DNA from: Thermoanaerobaculia bacterium
GTDB lineage: Bacteria > Acidobacteriota > Thermoanaerobaculia > UBA5066
Direction of reading: 5' to 3'
Length of the DNA: 8,284 bases
NCBI GenBank assembly: GCA_023717585.1
Contig: JAMQPJ010000077.1
Span: 1-8,284, forward strand
Made by a program: the position numbers and the translations under genes. Shown here one piece after another: positions 1 to 6,625 of this stretch (position 1 is the stretch's first letter; each line of letters begins with the position of its first letter). Below the pieces are notes generated by a model that was given only the letters and a program-made list of their open reading frames with translations, was not told where the DNA came from and did not search any database.

Positions 1-896
1 AGGCCCGAGAGCACGAACACGAGGAGCGGGTTCGTGCCGAACGTGGAGAAGAAAGACAGGAACGGGGCCAGCGGCTTCTTCCAATCGAGGCCGTCGATCG
101 CGAGAACGCAGACCCCGATCGCGAGGAGCGCCGCGCCCGACGTGAAGACGACGTACGACGGCGTCCAGAGGTTCTTGTTGATTGGAAGAAACCGGCCCCA
201 GAGGAGGCCGCCCCCGGTTGCGACGATCCCCCAGGCGACGAGTCGTGCGACCTTCTGCCGCACGGGTGCCCCACCCCGCAGGAGGAAGCCCGTGAGTGTG
301 CCCGTGAGCATGGTCGCGATGGCCGTCAGCGTCGAGACGATTCCTTCGGGATCCCATCCTTGCGCGTTCTTCCACAGATGTCCCTTCAGGACGGCGAGGT
401 CGACGGCGCGCTGTACGTTTCCCTCGGGGGTGACGTCGAATCCCGTGCCGAGGAGGATCCACGTGTGGAGGGCGAGCAGCACGAGGACGGCCGCCGCGAC
501 GCCGGGCACGCGCCTTTTCCATACGGCGAGAACGATCCACGTTCCGAAGACGAACGTGACACTGATACGCGGCAGGACACCCGGAATCCGGAGACGTGAG
601 AGACGCTCGAGAAACGGCACGAACGGGTAGAACGCCATGAGCCACCCCACGACGACGATCGTCATGCCGCGCTGGAAGGCGTGACGCGCGAGGTCGAGGC
701 GGTCGGCCCCTCCGGCCATCCGCTTCTCGAGCGAGAAGACGCCCGCGACGCCGACGATGAACAGGAACCACGGGAAGATGAGGTCCGTCGGCGTCCAGCC
801 GTGCCACGCGGCGTGGTCGAACGGCCAATAGAGATGCCCCCAGTCGCCTGGATTGTTGACGAAGATCATCCCCACGACCGTCAGGCCGCGGAACAT
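1..896 (-). CDS. COG4299/NagX-like (DUF5009, HGSNAT-type) membrane acyltransferase, C-terminus cut by window edge
   Basis: About 298 codons are visible from the first in-frame ATG (residue 1 at 896); the 3' end runs off the left edge, so roughly the last 60-80 residues of a ~370-residue family are missing. The N-terminal stretch MFRGLTVVGMIFVNNPGDW is followed by HAAWHGWTPTDLIFPWFLF, then the internal HLWKNAQGWDPEGIVSTLTA block; these are hallmarks of COG4299, the bacterial relatives of heparan-alpha-glucosaminide N-acetyltransferase. H28 in HAAWHG aligns by eye with the active-site histidine of the human enzyme. Many hydrophobic segments indicate a polytopic inner-membrane protein. Family members called NagX are associated with N-acetylglucosamine use, but their biochemistry is poorly settled. 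The start is uncertain: the family-typical residues QRLVALD lie immediately upstream of this ATG, without an in-frame ATG/GTG/TTG before a TAA at 939-941. It is divergent from the lipoprotein gene at 954. Family call firm, function uncertain. Confidence 0.85.
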   Translation of the reverse strand, partial: MFRGLTVVGMIFVNNPGDWGHLYWPFDHAAWHGWTPTDLIFPWFLFIVGVAGVFSLEKRMAGGADRLDLARHAFQRGMTIVVVGWLMAFYPFVPFLERLSRLRIPGVLPRISVTFVFGTWIVLAVWKRRVPGVAAAVLVLLALHTWILLGTGFDVTPEGNVQRAVDLAVLKGHLWKNAQGWDPEGIVSTLTAIATMLTGTLTGFLLRGGAPVRQKVARLVAWGIVATGGGLLWGRFLPINKNLWTPSYVVFTSGAALLAIGVCVLAIDGLDWKKPLAPFLSFFSTFGTNPLLVFVLSG

Positions 897-953
897 GTCG
901 AGGGCGACGAGGCGCTGTCCCTTTTCGATTCGCGCATGTTAGAACGGCCATCG
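897..953. promoter_or_regulatory. Very short divergent intergenic region with overlapping candidate starts
   Basis: Only 57 bp separate the first in-frame ATG of the minus-strand membrane protein (896) from the preferred start of the plus-strand lipoprotein (954). Inside it, one ATG opens on the plus strand at 936 (in frame with the lipoprotein, adding six residues) and another on the minus strand at 937 (out of frame with the membrane protein). I see no convincing -35/-10 pair and no strong Shine-Dalgarno for either gene, so promoters probably lie within the opposing coding sequence or are non-canonical. Confidence 0.35.
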
Positions 954-2558
954 ATGCGAAAGGCCCGCACATTCTTTCTAAGCATCGTTCTCTTTCTTCT
1001 TTCTTCCTGCACGACGATTCCCGCCTCGCTCCACACGGTGCCGGCGAATGCGCCCCTCGCCCGCCGCGTCGCGAAGCTCGCGGCGGGCAGCGGGGCGCGC
1101 ATGGGAATCGTCGCGCTCCATGTCGAGACCGGCCGACACCTCGAGCTGAACGCCGCGGACGAGTTCGAGGCCGCGAGCGTCGTCAAGCTCGCTCTCCTCA
1201 CCGAGGCCGTCGCCCGCGAGCGCGAGGGGCGCTTCGACCTGACGGACCGCTGGAAGCTGACCGCGAAGAACGTTGCCGCCGGTTCGGGTGTGCTCGACGA
1301 ATTCGATCCCGGTCTCACGCCCACGAATCGCGACCTCCTGCAGCTCATGATCGCGATCTCCGACAACACGGCGGCCGACCGCTTCATCGATCTCTTCGGC
1401 GCCGAGGCGGTGAACGCCCGCATGGCCGCACTCGGCCTGCCGGGAATCCGGCTCCTGGGCCGGATCCCGAACCGGGGAATGGACCCGCCGAAGTGGCCGC
1501 CGCTCGGGAGCATGACGCCGCGCGACACGGCGGAGCTCTACCGGCGCGTCGCGACGCGCACGCTCCTCGGCCCCGCGGGCGATCGCCTTCTCGCGACACT
1601 CCTCGCGGCGCAGCGCGCGCGCGACCGCCTGCCGCGACTGCTTCTCGACGGGGAGGGCTCGACGTGGGCCGGAAAGAGCGGCAGCTACGGGGGCGTGCGG
1701 AACGACTCGGGCATGCTCACGACGAAAAAGGGACGGTTCGTCCTCGTCGCGTTCGCGGACCGCATCTCCGATCGCAAGGGCGCGACTCTGCGGGCGACGC
1801 GCGCGATGGGCGACATCGCCGCCGAGATCGTCAACGTCTGGTCCGCCTCGCTGCCGGACCTCCCGCCCGTCGTCGAGCCTCCTCTTCCGCCCGTTCTCAT
1901 GCCGCCCGTGCCCCGCGCGGAGACGACGCTCGCCGAGGCCCGCGCGAACCCCGGCGCGCTGCACCTCGACCGCGTCTTCCGCGAGGCGGACCGCCGATTC
2001 TGGGACCTCTGGCGGGCCGCCGGCGGGAACGAGACGGATGCCTGCCTCATCCCGATGCCGAACTCCTGGTGGGACGGATACATGCCGTGGAAGATCGAGC
2101 CGGTTTCGGCCCTCGTCCTCCACCACACGGCGCAGGACACCGACGAGGAATGCATCGCGCTCTTCCAGAAACCCGAGAGCCGAGTCTCGTCGCACTTTCT
2201 CGTCCAGCGCGACGGCCGCCTCGTGCAGTTCGTCTCGCTCGAGCACCGGGCGTGGCACGCGGGAGCCTCTCTCTTTCACGGGCGCATGGCCCTGAACCGC
2301 ACGTCCGTCGGCGTGGAGATCACCGGCGACGGAAACCGGTATCCGTTCGCGCCCGCGCAGGTGGAGTCGGTCGTCCGGCTCGTGGGCGTTCTCACGGCGA
2401 TGTTCGAGCTCGAATCGCCGTGGATCGCCGGGCATCAGCACATCTCGCCGGACCGCAAGAACGACCCCGGAGCCCTTTTCCCGTGGAACGAGGTCCTGGG
2501 GCGTGGTCTCAACCTGGCAAGAGAACTGACCGGCGGTTCGGCTTCGACCGCGCCTTGA
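954..2558 (+). CDS. Lipoprotein fusion: class A beta-lactamase-like (SxxK) domain + AmpD-type N-acetylmuramoyl-L-alanine amidase (Amidase_2)
   Basis: 534 residues. The N-terminus MRKARTFFLSIVLFLLSSC is a lipoprotein signal with lipobox LSSC (Cys19). Residues ~35-295 are a beta-lactamase-like serine hydrolase: S75-V-V-K78 (SxxK), S136-D-N138 (SDN) and K241-S-G243 (KSG), spaced almost exactly as in class A enzymes. The omega-loop region (about 165-190) has no glutamate, so the Glu166 deacylation base is missing; a true beta-lactamase is unlikely. A Pro-rich linker (301-320) leads to an Amidase_2 domain (~383-525). There LVLHHT supplies zinc ligand H390, GVEITG supplies E455, and H494 and D504 (in KNDPG) reproduce the ten-residue spacing of AmpD H154/D164, with K502 matching its catalytic lysine. 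Predicted role: cleaving the MurNAc-L-Ala bond of murein or muropeptides in the periplasm. ATG 936 is an alternative start, but 954 gives the cleaner signal peptide. The fusion is the odd feature; what the first domain acts on is unknown. Confidence 0.9.
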   Translation: MRKARTFFLSIVLFLLSSCTTIPASLHTVPANAPLARRVAKLAAGSGARMGIVALHVETGRHLELNAADEFEAASVVKLALLTEAVAREREGRFDLTDRWKLTAKNVAAGSGVLDEFDPGLTPTNRDLLQLMIAISDNTAADRFIDLFGAEAVNARMAALGLPGIRLLGRIPNRGMDPPKWPPLGSMTPRDTAELYRRVATRTLLGPAGDRLLATLLAAQRARDRLPRLLLDGEGSTWAGKSGSYGGVRNDSGMLTTKKGRFVLVAFADRISDRKGATLRATRAMGDIAAEIVNVWSASLPDLPPVVEPPLPPVLMPPVPRAETTLAEARANPGALHLDRVFREADRRFWDLWRAAGGNETDACLIPMPNSWWDGYMPWKIEPVSALVLHHTAQDTDEECIALFQKPESRVSSHFLVQRDGRLVQFVSLEHRAWHAGASLFHGRMALNRTSVGVEITGDGNRYPFAPAQVESVVRLVGVLTAMFELESPWIAGHQHISPDRKNDPGALFPWNEVLGRGLNLARELTGGSASTAP

Positions 2559-2584
2559 CATCCCTCAGGCGAGTTCGTTATAGG
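2555..2584 (+). promoter_or_regulatory. Candidate sigma70-type promoter for the diguanylate cyclase gene
   Basis: A perfect TTGACA occupies 2555-2560, an 18-bp spacer follows, and TATAGG lies at 2579-2584 (four of six matches to TATAAT, lacking the final T). The stop codon TGA of the preceding gene (2556-2558) sits inside the -35 box. Transcription would begin around 2590-2592, leaving only a few bases before the ATG at 2598, so the message would be nearly leaderless. AGGA at 2582-2585 could be a ribosome site only if transcription starts further upstream. Inference from sequence alone. Confidence 0.45.
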
Positions 2585-2597
2585 ATCCCCTGCCACC

Positions 2598-3473
2598 ATG
2601 CCAAGCCGGTTCTCCCGTCTCGACGACGCAGAGGCGTTGCGCCGGTTCGTGCGAGACCTGCGCGAGGGGATCTACGTCACCGACGAGAGAGGACGGATCG
2701 TCGACGGCAACCCGGCGTTTCTCGCAATGCTGGGCGTCCCGACCCTCGAGGAAGCGCGGAAGCGCCAAAGCGGCGACTTCCTCCTCGACCCGTCACGGCG
2801 CGAAGCCGAACTGCTCGTCCTCGAGCGCGACGGCGCCGTCCGGGACTTCGAGTTCCAGATCCGTCGCGCGGACGGGGAGATCCGGACGGTCATCGACACC
2901 GCCTACCGCTGCGTCGATCCCGAGACGCGGGAGGTCTACTTCCAGGGCATCCTCATCGACATCACGGACCGCAAGCGGCTCGAGGACCGGCTCCTGGACC
3001 AGACCCTGCGCGACCCGCTCACGGGCTGCTGGAACCGCCGCTACCTGGCCGACTTCGTCGCGCGCCACAGCGACGCGGGCGGCACGTGGGGCTGCGTCAT
3101 GGTCGACATCGACCAGTTCAAGCACTACAACGACGAATTCGGGCACGAGGCGGGCGATGCGGTGCTGAACCGCGTTGCGCGCTTCCTCATGCGCGCCACG
3201 CGCGCCGAGGAATCCACGGTGCGGATGGGGGGCGACGAGTTCCTGCTCCTTCTCGACGGAGCCGATGCGTCGTCCACCGAGAACACGAGCAAGCGCCTGA
3301 TGTTCATGGCCGATCGCGAGCTTCTCGTGCCGTTCTCGCTCGGCTGGGCGGCGCGCGAAGACGACGAGACGCTCGAGAGGACGATCGCCCGCGCGGACCA
3401 CGCGCTTCTGCGCGCCCGCGGGCTCACGCGTTCGGGCGAGCGCCCGAAGATCGCTCTCGTGCCGCGGACCTGA
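2598..3473 (+). CDS. PAS-GGDEF diguanylate cyclase
   Basis: 291 residues without signal peptide or membrane segment, so a soluble cytosolic protein. Residues ~15-125 form a PAS domain (GIYVTDERGRIVDGNPAF near the start, then a PAC-like end at GILIDITDRKRLED), joined by a short helix to a GGDEF domain (~137-288). Catalytic features look intact: D170 in MVDID, FKHYND at 174-179, GHEAGDAVL at 182-190 and the signature G211-G-D-E-F215. It should make cyclic di-GMP from two GTP, controlled by whatever the PAS domain senses; no ligand can be read from the sequence. The product-inhibition I-site, normally RxxD nine residues before GGDEF, reads R202-A-E-E205, so inhibition may be weakened. It starts 39 bp after the lipoprotein gene and converges on the epimerase gene. 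Nothing ties it functionally to the murein genes beyond position. Confidence 0.93.
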   Translation: MPSRFSRLDDAEALRRFVRDLREGIYVTDERGRIVDGNPAFLAMLGVPTLEEARKRQSGDFLLDPSRREAELLVLERDGAVRDFEFQIRRADGEIRTVIDTAYRCVDPETREVYFQGILIDITDRKRLEDRLLDQTLRDPLTGCWNRRYLADFVARHSDAGGTWGCVMVDIDQFKHYNDEFGHEAGDAVLNRVARFLMRATRAEESTVRMGGDEFLLLLDGADASSTENTSKRLMFMADRELLVPFSLGWAAREDDETLERTIARADHALLRARGLTRSGERPKIALVPRT

Positions 3474-3540
3474 CGTCGAGTCCCGGTCGATCCGAGGGGG
3501 TCTGCGCGCCTGCGCCCGACGCGGCTCTCGTACCCCGGTG
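3474..3540. other. Convergent intergenic spacer
   Basis: 67 bp between the stops of two convergent genes. A weak pairing of GGGGT (3497-3501) with ACCCC (3532-3536) is possible, but there is no T-run on either strand, so I do not call an intrinsic terminator. Confidence 0.4.
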
Positions 3541-4695
3541 CTAGGAGCCGGAGGGAACGACGCCCAGCCCTGGTCCGTCGGGCAGAGCCCATCGGCCGTT
3601 CGCGATCGAAAGGCCCTTGAACGGATCCGACGCGAGAAGGAGATTGCCGTCGATGTCGAGCCAGTCGAAGAGCGGACCCACGGCGACGCCCGCCGAGATG
3701 CCGAGCGACGACTCGATCATGCAGCCGAGCATCAGCTTGAGACCGTGGGCGCGCGCGACGGCCGCCATCTCGTAGACACGGGTGATGCCGCCCGACTTCG
3801 CGAGCTTCAGGACGACGCCGTCGAAGAGGCCGGCTTTCGCGGCCACGTCGGACGCATGCAGCACCCCCTCGTCGCCCAGGACCGGAAACATCGCGAGGCC
3901 CTTGAGCTTCACCATCTCGCCGTCCATCGCCGCGGGCATGGGCTGCTCGAGGAAGAGGGGCTTGACGCCGTTCAGCCACGCGATCTTCTTCTTCGCCTCG
4001 TCCACGCCCGTCCAGCCCTCGTTCGCGTCGACGGTGATGGGCTTGTCGGTCACGGACCGGATCGCCGCGATGTTCTCCTCGTCGTTCGGGAGACCGATCT
4101 TGATCTTCAACCTCGGAAACGCGGCGGCCTCCCGGACCTTCTGCTTCATGACCTCCGCGGTGTCGATACCGATCGAGAACGTCGTGATCGGCATGCGGCC
4201 CTTCGGGATTCCGAGAAGCTCGTGCACCGGGCGGTTCAGCTTCTTGCCTTTCCAGTCCCACAGCGCGAGGTCGAGGGCGGCCACGACCTCGCTGTCGGGC
4301 CCGGCCTCTTTCTCCGCGCGCTCGAGCCACGTCAGGTGCTCCCATGGCGAGAGACCCGCGACGGCCGCCTTCACCTTCGCGAACGCGGCCTCCGACGTCT
4401 CGAAACTCTGGTTCCAGCGCTTGTTCGGGGCGGCCTCCCCGTAACCCGTCACGCCCTCGGCCGAGAGCGTCAGGAGGCCGTTCGTCTTCGTGTCCGAAGA
4501 GCCGCGCGCGATCGTCCACGTGTGCGCGAGCTTCAGGGGAAGGGCGCGGTACGAGAGAGAGGGCAGCAAGCGGGACGGGCCGGCGGGAGCCTCCGCAAGG
4601 AGCGCTTCAGGCAGCGCGGAAGTCGCGGCGGCGGCAGCGGACGACAGAATGAGACCCCGGCGGGAAAGAGAAGAAAGAGAAGCGGGCTGCGTCAT
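3541..4695 (-). CDS. Tat-exported dipeptide epimerase (L-Ala-D/L-Glu epimerase type, enolase superfamily)
   Basis: 384 residues. The leader has a twin-arginine motif S11-R-R-G-L-I-L17, an Ala-rich hydrophobic stretch and a likely AxA cleavage near 34-36, so the folded enzyme should be exported. The body is an enolase-superfamily member of the muconate-cycloisomerase subgroup: K197-I-K199 (KxK on strand 2), metal ligands D223 (VDAN), E250 (LEQP) and D275 (GDEG), and KLAKSGG at 297-303 with the opposing lysine. The C-terminal D347-I-D349-G matches the DxD that holds the dipeptide amino group in Ala-Glu epimerases, which favours that activity over o-succinylbenzoate synthase or muconate cycloisomerase. 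Expected reaction: L-Ala-D-Glu to L-Ala-L-Glu, needing Mg2+. The start at 4695 is chosen because it begins the Tat leader; a longer reading to 5085 would cross the divergent gene. Known family members such as YcjG and YkfB are cytoplasmic, so export is unusual. Exact dipeptide preference is not readable. Confidence 0.88.
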   Translation of the reverse strand: MTQPASLSSLSRRGLILSSAAAAATSALPEALLAEAPAGPSRLLPSLSYRALPLKLAHTWTIARGSSDTKTNGLLTLSAEGVTGYGEAAPNKRWNQSFETSEAAFAKVKAAVAGLSPWEHLTWLERAEKEAGPDSEVVAALDLALWDWKGKKLNRPVHELLGIPKGRMPITTFSIGIDTAEVMKQKVREAAAFPRLKIKIGLPNDEENIAAIRSVTDKPITVDANEGWTGVDEAKKKIAWLNGVKPLFLEQPMPAAMDGEMVKLKGLAMFPVLGDEGVLHASDVAAKAGLFDGVVLKLAKSGGITRVYEMAAVARAHGLKLMLGCMIESSLGISAGVAVGPLFDWLDIDGNLLLASDPFKGLSIANGRWALPDGPGLGVVPSGS

Positions 4696-4723
4696 GCCCC
4701 GATTATGGTGTGAGAATCGTCGG
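4696..4723. promoter_or_regulatory. 28-bp divergent start region with back-to-back -10-like elements
   Basis: The epimerase (ATG at 4695, minus) and the NlpC/P60 fusion (ATG at 4724, plus) are separated by 28 bp. The minus strand reads CATAAT at 4707-4702 (five of six to TATAAT), which would put its start of transcription at or next to the ATG, i.e. leaderless. The plus strand reads TATGGT at 4704-4709 (four of six), overlapping the same bases. No -35 is evident for either. The shared element suggests that transcription of the two genes is linked or mutually exclusive. Speculative. Confidence 0.3.
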
Positions 4724-6625
4724 ATGCGCGACCGGATGACGACGGCGGCGAGGAGAATCAGACCGCGCACCTTCGCGACGGTTCTCATCCTCTTCTCATT
4801 CAAGGAAATCTCCCTCTTCGGCTCCTCCCCCGCACCGCCCGCGCCGCCAAAGACGGCCGTGGTCGCCACCGCGGTCCAGGACCTCTTCACGAGACCCGAC
4901 GAGACGTCGAGCGTCGACGACCAGGTCGTGCTCGGCGAACGCGTGGAGATCCTCGAGGACGTCGCAGGATTCGCGAAGGTGCGGACGGCCGCCGGCGAGG
5001 TCGCCTGGATCCCGGAGCGGGCACTGCGCCGGGGTGACGCGGCCCCGGCGACACGGGGAACGAAGATCGCGCGCGTCATGTCCAATCTTGCTCACGTCTA
5101 CGCGAGCCCGTCCTTCACGAAGCAGAAGCCGCTCCTCACGGCGCCGGTCGGGGGGACGCTGGCTGTTGAAGATTTCTTAGAAGGTGAAGACGGCGGCGGG
5201 TCAGGCAAGCGCACGCCGAGCGACGCCTACTCGTGGGTGCGGGTGCGCCTGCCGGACGGGCGCATGGGATTCGTCGCGCGCCCGGACGTGGCCCTCTTCA
5301 CTTTCAAAGAGAATCTTCCTCTCCCTCTTTCTCTCCCTCTTCCTCTTCGTTCTCCCTCGGAATGGATCGCGTTCGGCAAGCGGTTTCTCGGCGCGCCCTA
5401 CACGTGGGGCGGGACGACGCCTCTCGGGTTCGACTGCTCGGGGTTGATCGCGCGGATCTTCTCCGAGCACGGCGTCACGCTGAAGAGGAACAGCTACCAG
5501 CAGGCTTTTCAGGATCCGCAGCTCGTCCCGGTGTCCTTCGAAGCGCTTCTCCCCGGCGACCTTCTCTTCTTCGGCACCGAGGACAAGATCGACCACGAGG
5601 CGATGTGGATCGGCGACGGGACCGTCCTGCAGTCCACGCGACACAACGTCCCGGGCGTCCAGATCACGCCGTTCGACAGCCCGTTCCTGAAGCCGCTGTT
5701 TCGGTATGCAAGGAGACTGAAGAAGAAAGAAGAGAAGATTTCTTCGAATGGTAAAGAAGGCGCCGGGACGCGGCTCGATGCGGCGAAAACGGCCGCGCTT
5801 CGAACCACGCTCGCGGAGATCGCGGCTGGAAGCGGCGCGACGTTCGGCATCTGGTTCAAGGACCTTTCGAGCGGTCTTTCACTCTCTCAGAACTCTTCTC
5901 TTTCCATGCACGCCGCCTCCACGATGAAGACGCCCGTCCTCCTCGAGGTGCTCCGGCGCGTGGATGCCGGGACCCTGAAGCTTTCGGACGAGCTGCCGGT
6001 GAAGAACGAGTTCAAGAGCCTCGTCGACGGATCGCCGTTTTCGATCGGGCTCGAAGAGGACGACGGCCCCACGGTGAAGAAGCTCGGCGGGACGGCGACT
6101 CTCGAGTTTCTCGCGACGGAGATGATCGTGAGGTCTTCCAACCTCGCGACGAACCTCGTCCTCTCGCACGTCGGTCCCGCGAACGTCCAGAGCTTCACGG
6201 ATTCCCTCGGCGCGCCCACCGTGAAAGTGCGCCGCTGCGTCGAGGACTTGAAGGCGTTCGAACAGGGTCTGAACAACGAGACGGACGCCGCGGGAATGGC
6301 CACCGTGATGGAAGCCGCCGTGCGGTCTCCGAGGCTTTCGGCCGCGGCGAAGGCGAAGGCGTGGGAGATCCTGATCGGCCAGACCTTCAACGAGGAGATC
6401 CCGGCCGGGCTCCACGCTCAGTCGGGCGCGCTCGTGGGTCACAAGACGGGAAGCATGTCCACTTCGCAGCATGACGCCGCGGTCGTCCGCCTCCCCGACG
6501 GGCGGGAGTATGTCCTCGTCCTCCTCGCAAACGATTTCGGCGCGAACGACGCGGGCCGCATGCGCGTCATCGCGGCCGCGAAAAAGATGTCGCGTGCCGT
6601 GTGGGAGGCGATGATCGCTCCGTGA
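4724..6625 (+). CDS. YkfC-like SH3b-NlpC/P60 murein endopeptidase fused to a class A beta-lactamase-like domain
   Basis: 633 residues. A basic N-terminus and a short hydrophobic segment (~16-32) suggest export. Two bacterial SH3 domains follow (~44-103 and ~112-192), then a low-complexity linker LPLPLSLPLPL (198-208). The NlpC/P60 domain (~211-331) contains Y226-TWGG, F236-D-C238-S-G with nucleophile C238, H291 in DHEAMWIGDG and Q303 as third polar residue (often His). This resembles gamma-D-Glu-mDAP endopeptidases such as YkfC, which free L-Ala-D-Glu from murein peptides; family proteins usually stop near residue 330. The extra ~290 residues are a beta-lactamase-like domain: S399-T-M-K402, S471-S-N473 (SxN), E513-Q-G-L-N517 (resembling the ExxLN omega-loop motif) and K574-T-G576. 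ATG 4736 is an alternative start; readings upstream of ATG 4694 would run through the divergent gene. The stop overlaps the next gene, so the two are probably co-transcribed. The role of the second domain is unknown. Confidence 0.9.
   Translation: MRDRMTTAARRIRPRTFATVLILFSFKEISLFGSSPAPPAPPKTAVVATAVQDLFTRPDETSSVDDQVVLGERVEILEDVAGFAKVRTAAGEVAWIPERALRRGDAAPATRGTKIARVMSNLAHVYASPSFTKQKPLLTAPVGGTLAVEDFLEGEDGGGSGKRTPSDAYSWVRVRLPDGRMGFVARPDVALFTFKENLPLPLSLPLPLRSPSEWIAFGKRFLGAPYTWGGTTPLGFDCSGLIARIFSEHGVTLKRNSYQQAFQDPQLVPVSFEALLPGDLLFFGTEDKIDHEAMWIGDGTVLQSTRHNVPGVQITPFDSPFLKPLFRYARRLKKKEEKISSNGKEGAGTRLDAAKTAALRTTLAEIAAGSGATFGIWFKDLSSGLSLSQNSSLSMHAASTMKTPVLLEVLRRVDAGTLKLSDELPVKNEFKSLVDGSPFSIGLEEDDGPTVKKLGGTATLEFLATEMIVRSSNLATNLVLSHVGPANVQSFTDSLGAPTVKVRRCVEDLKAFEQGLNNETDAAGMATVMEAAVRSPRLSAAAKAKAWEILIGQTFNEEIPAGLHAQSGALVGHKTGSMSTSQHDAAVVRLPDGREYVLVLLANDFGANDAGRMRVIAAAKKMSRAVWEAMIAP
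5314..5358 (+). repeat. Homopyrimidine tract encoding a palindromic Leu-Pro linker
   Basis: Bases 5314-5348 are all C or T, and the run continues to 5358 with a single G at 5349. It is built from imperfect CTYCCT hexamers and encodes LPLPLSLPLPLRSPS (residues 198-212), the hinge between the second SH3b domain and the NlpC/P60 domain. It could be length-variable by slippage. Confidence 0.7.

Noticed and set aside
34..630. Plus-strand reading frame of 198 codons at the left end
   Set aside because: It lies opposite the COG4299-like gene, which has clear family motifs; this translation is compositionally biased and unrecognisable.
978..2561. Long minus-strand reading frame (about 527 codons) opposite the lipoprotein gene
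   Set aside because: Arg/Glu/Asp/Ala-rich translation without recognisable domains; it mirrors the codon bias of the real gene, whose motifs are intact.
2591..2600. GCCACCATG resembling a eukaryotic Kozak context
   Set aside because: The whole window is bacterial in layout; chance match in GC-rich DNA.
3474..3540. Bidirectional terminator between convergent genes
   Set aside because: Only a weak five-base pairing and no T-run on either strand.
1493..3544. Long plus-strand frame spanning the lipoprotein and cyclase genes
   Set aside because: Arg/Pro/Ala-rich shadow frame crossing two well-supported genes and an apparent promoter; no domain signature.
3125..4519. Minus-strand frame opposite the cyclase and overlapping the epimerase
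   Set aside because: Low-complexity Arg/Gly-rich translation; the epimerase frame has all its catalytic residues.
954..6625. Antibiotic-resistance locus based on two beta-lactamase-like domains
   Set aside because: Both domains are fused to murein hydrolases, and one lacks the omega-loop glutamate; cell-wall metabolism explains the context better.
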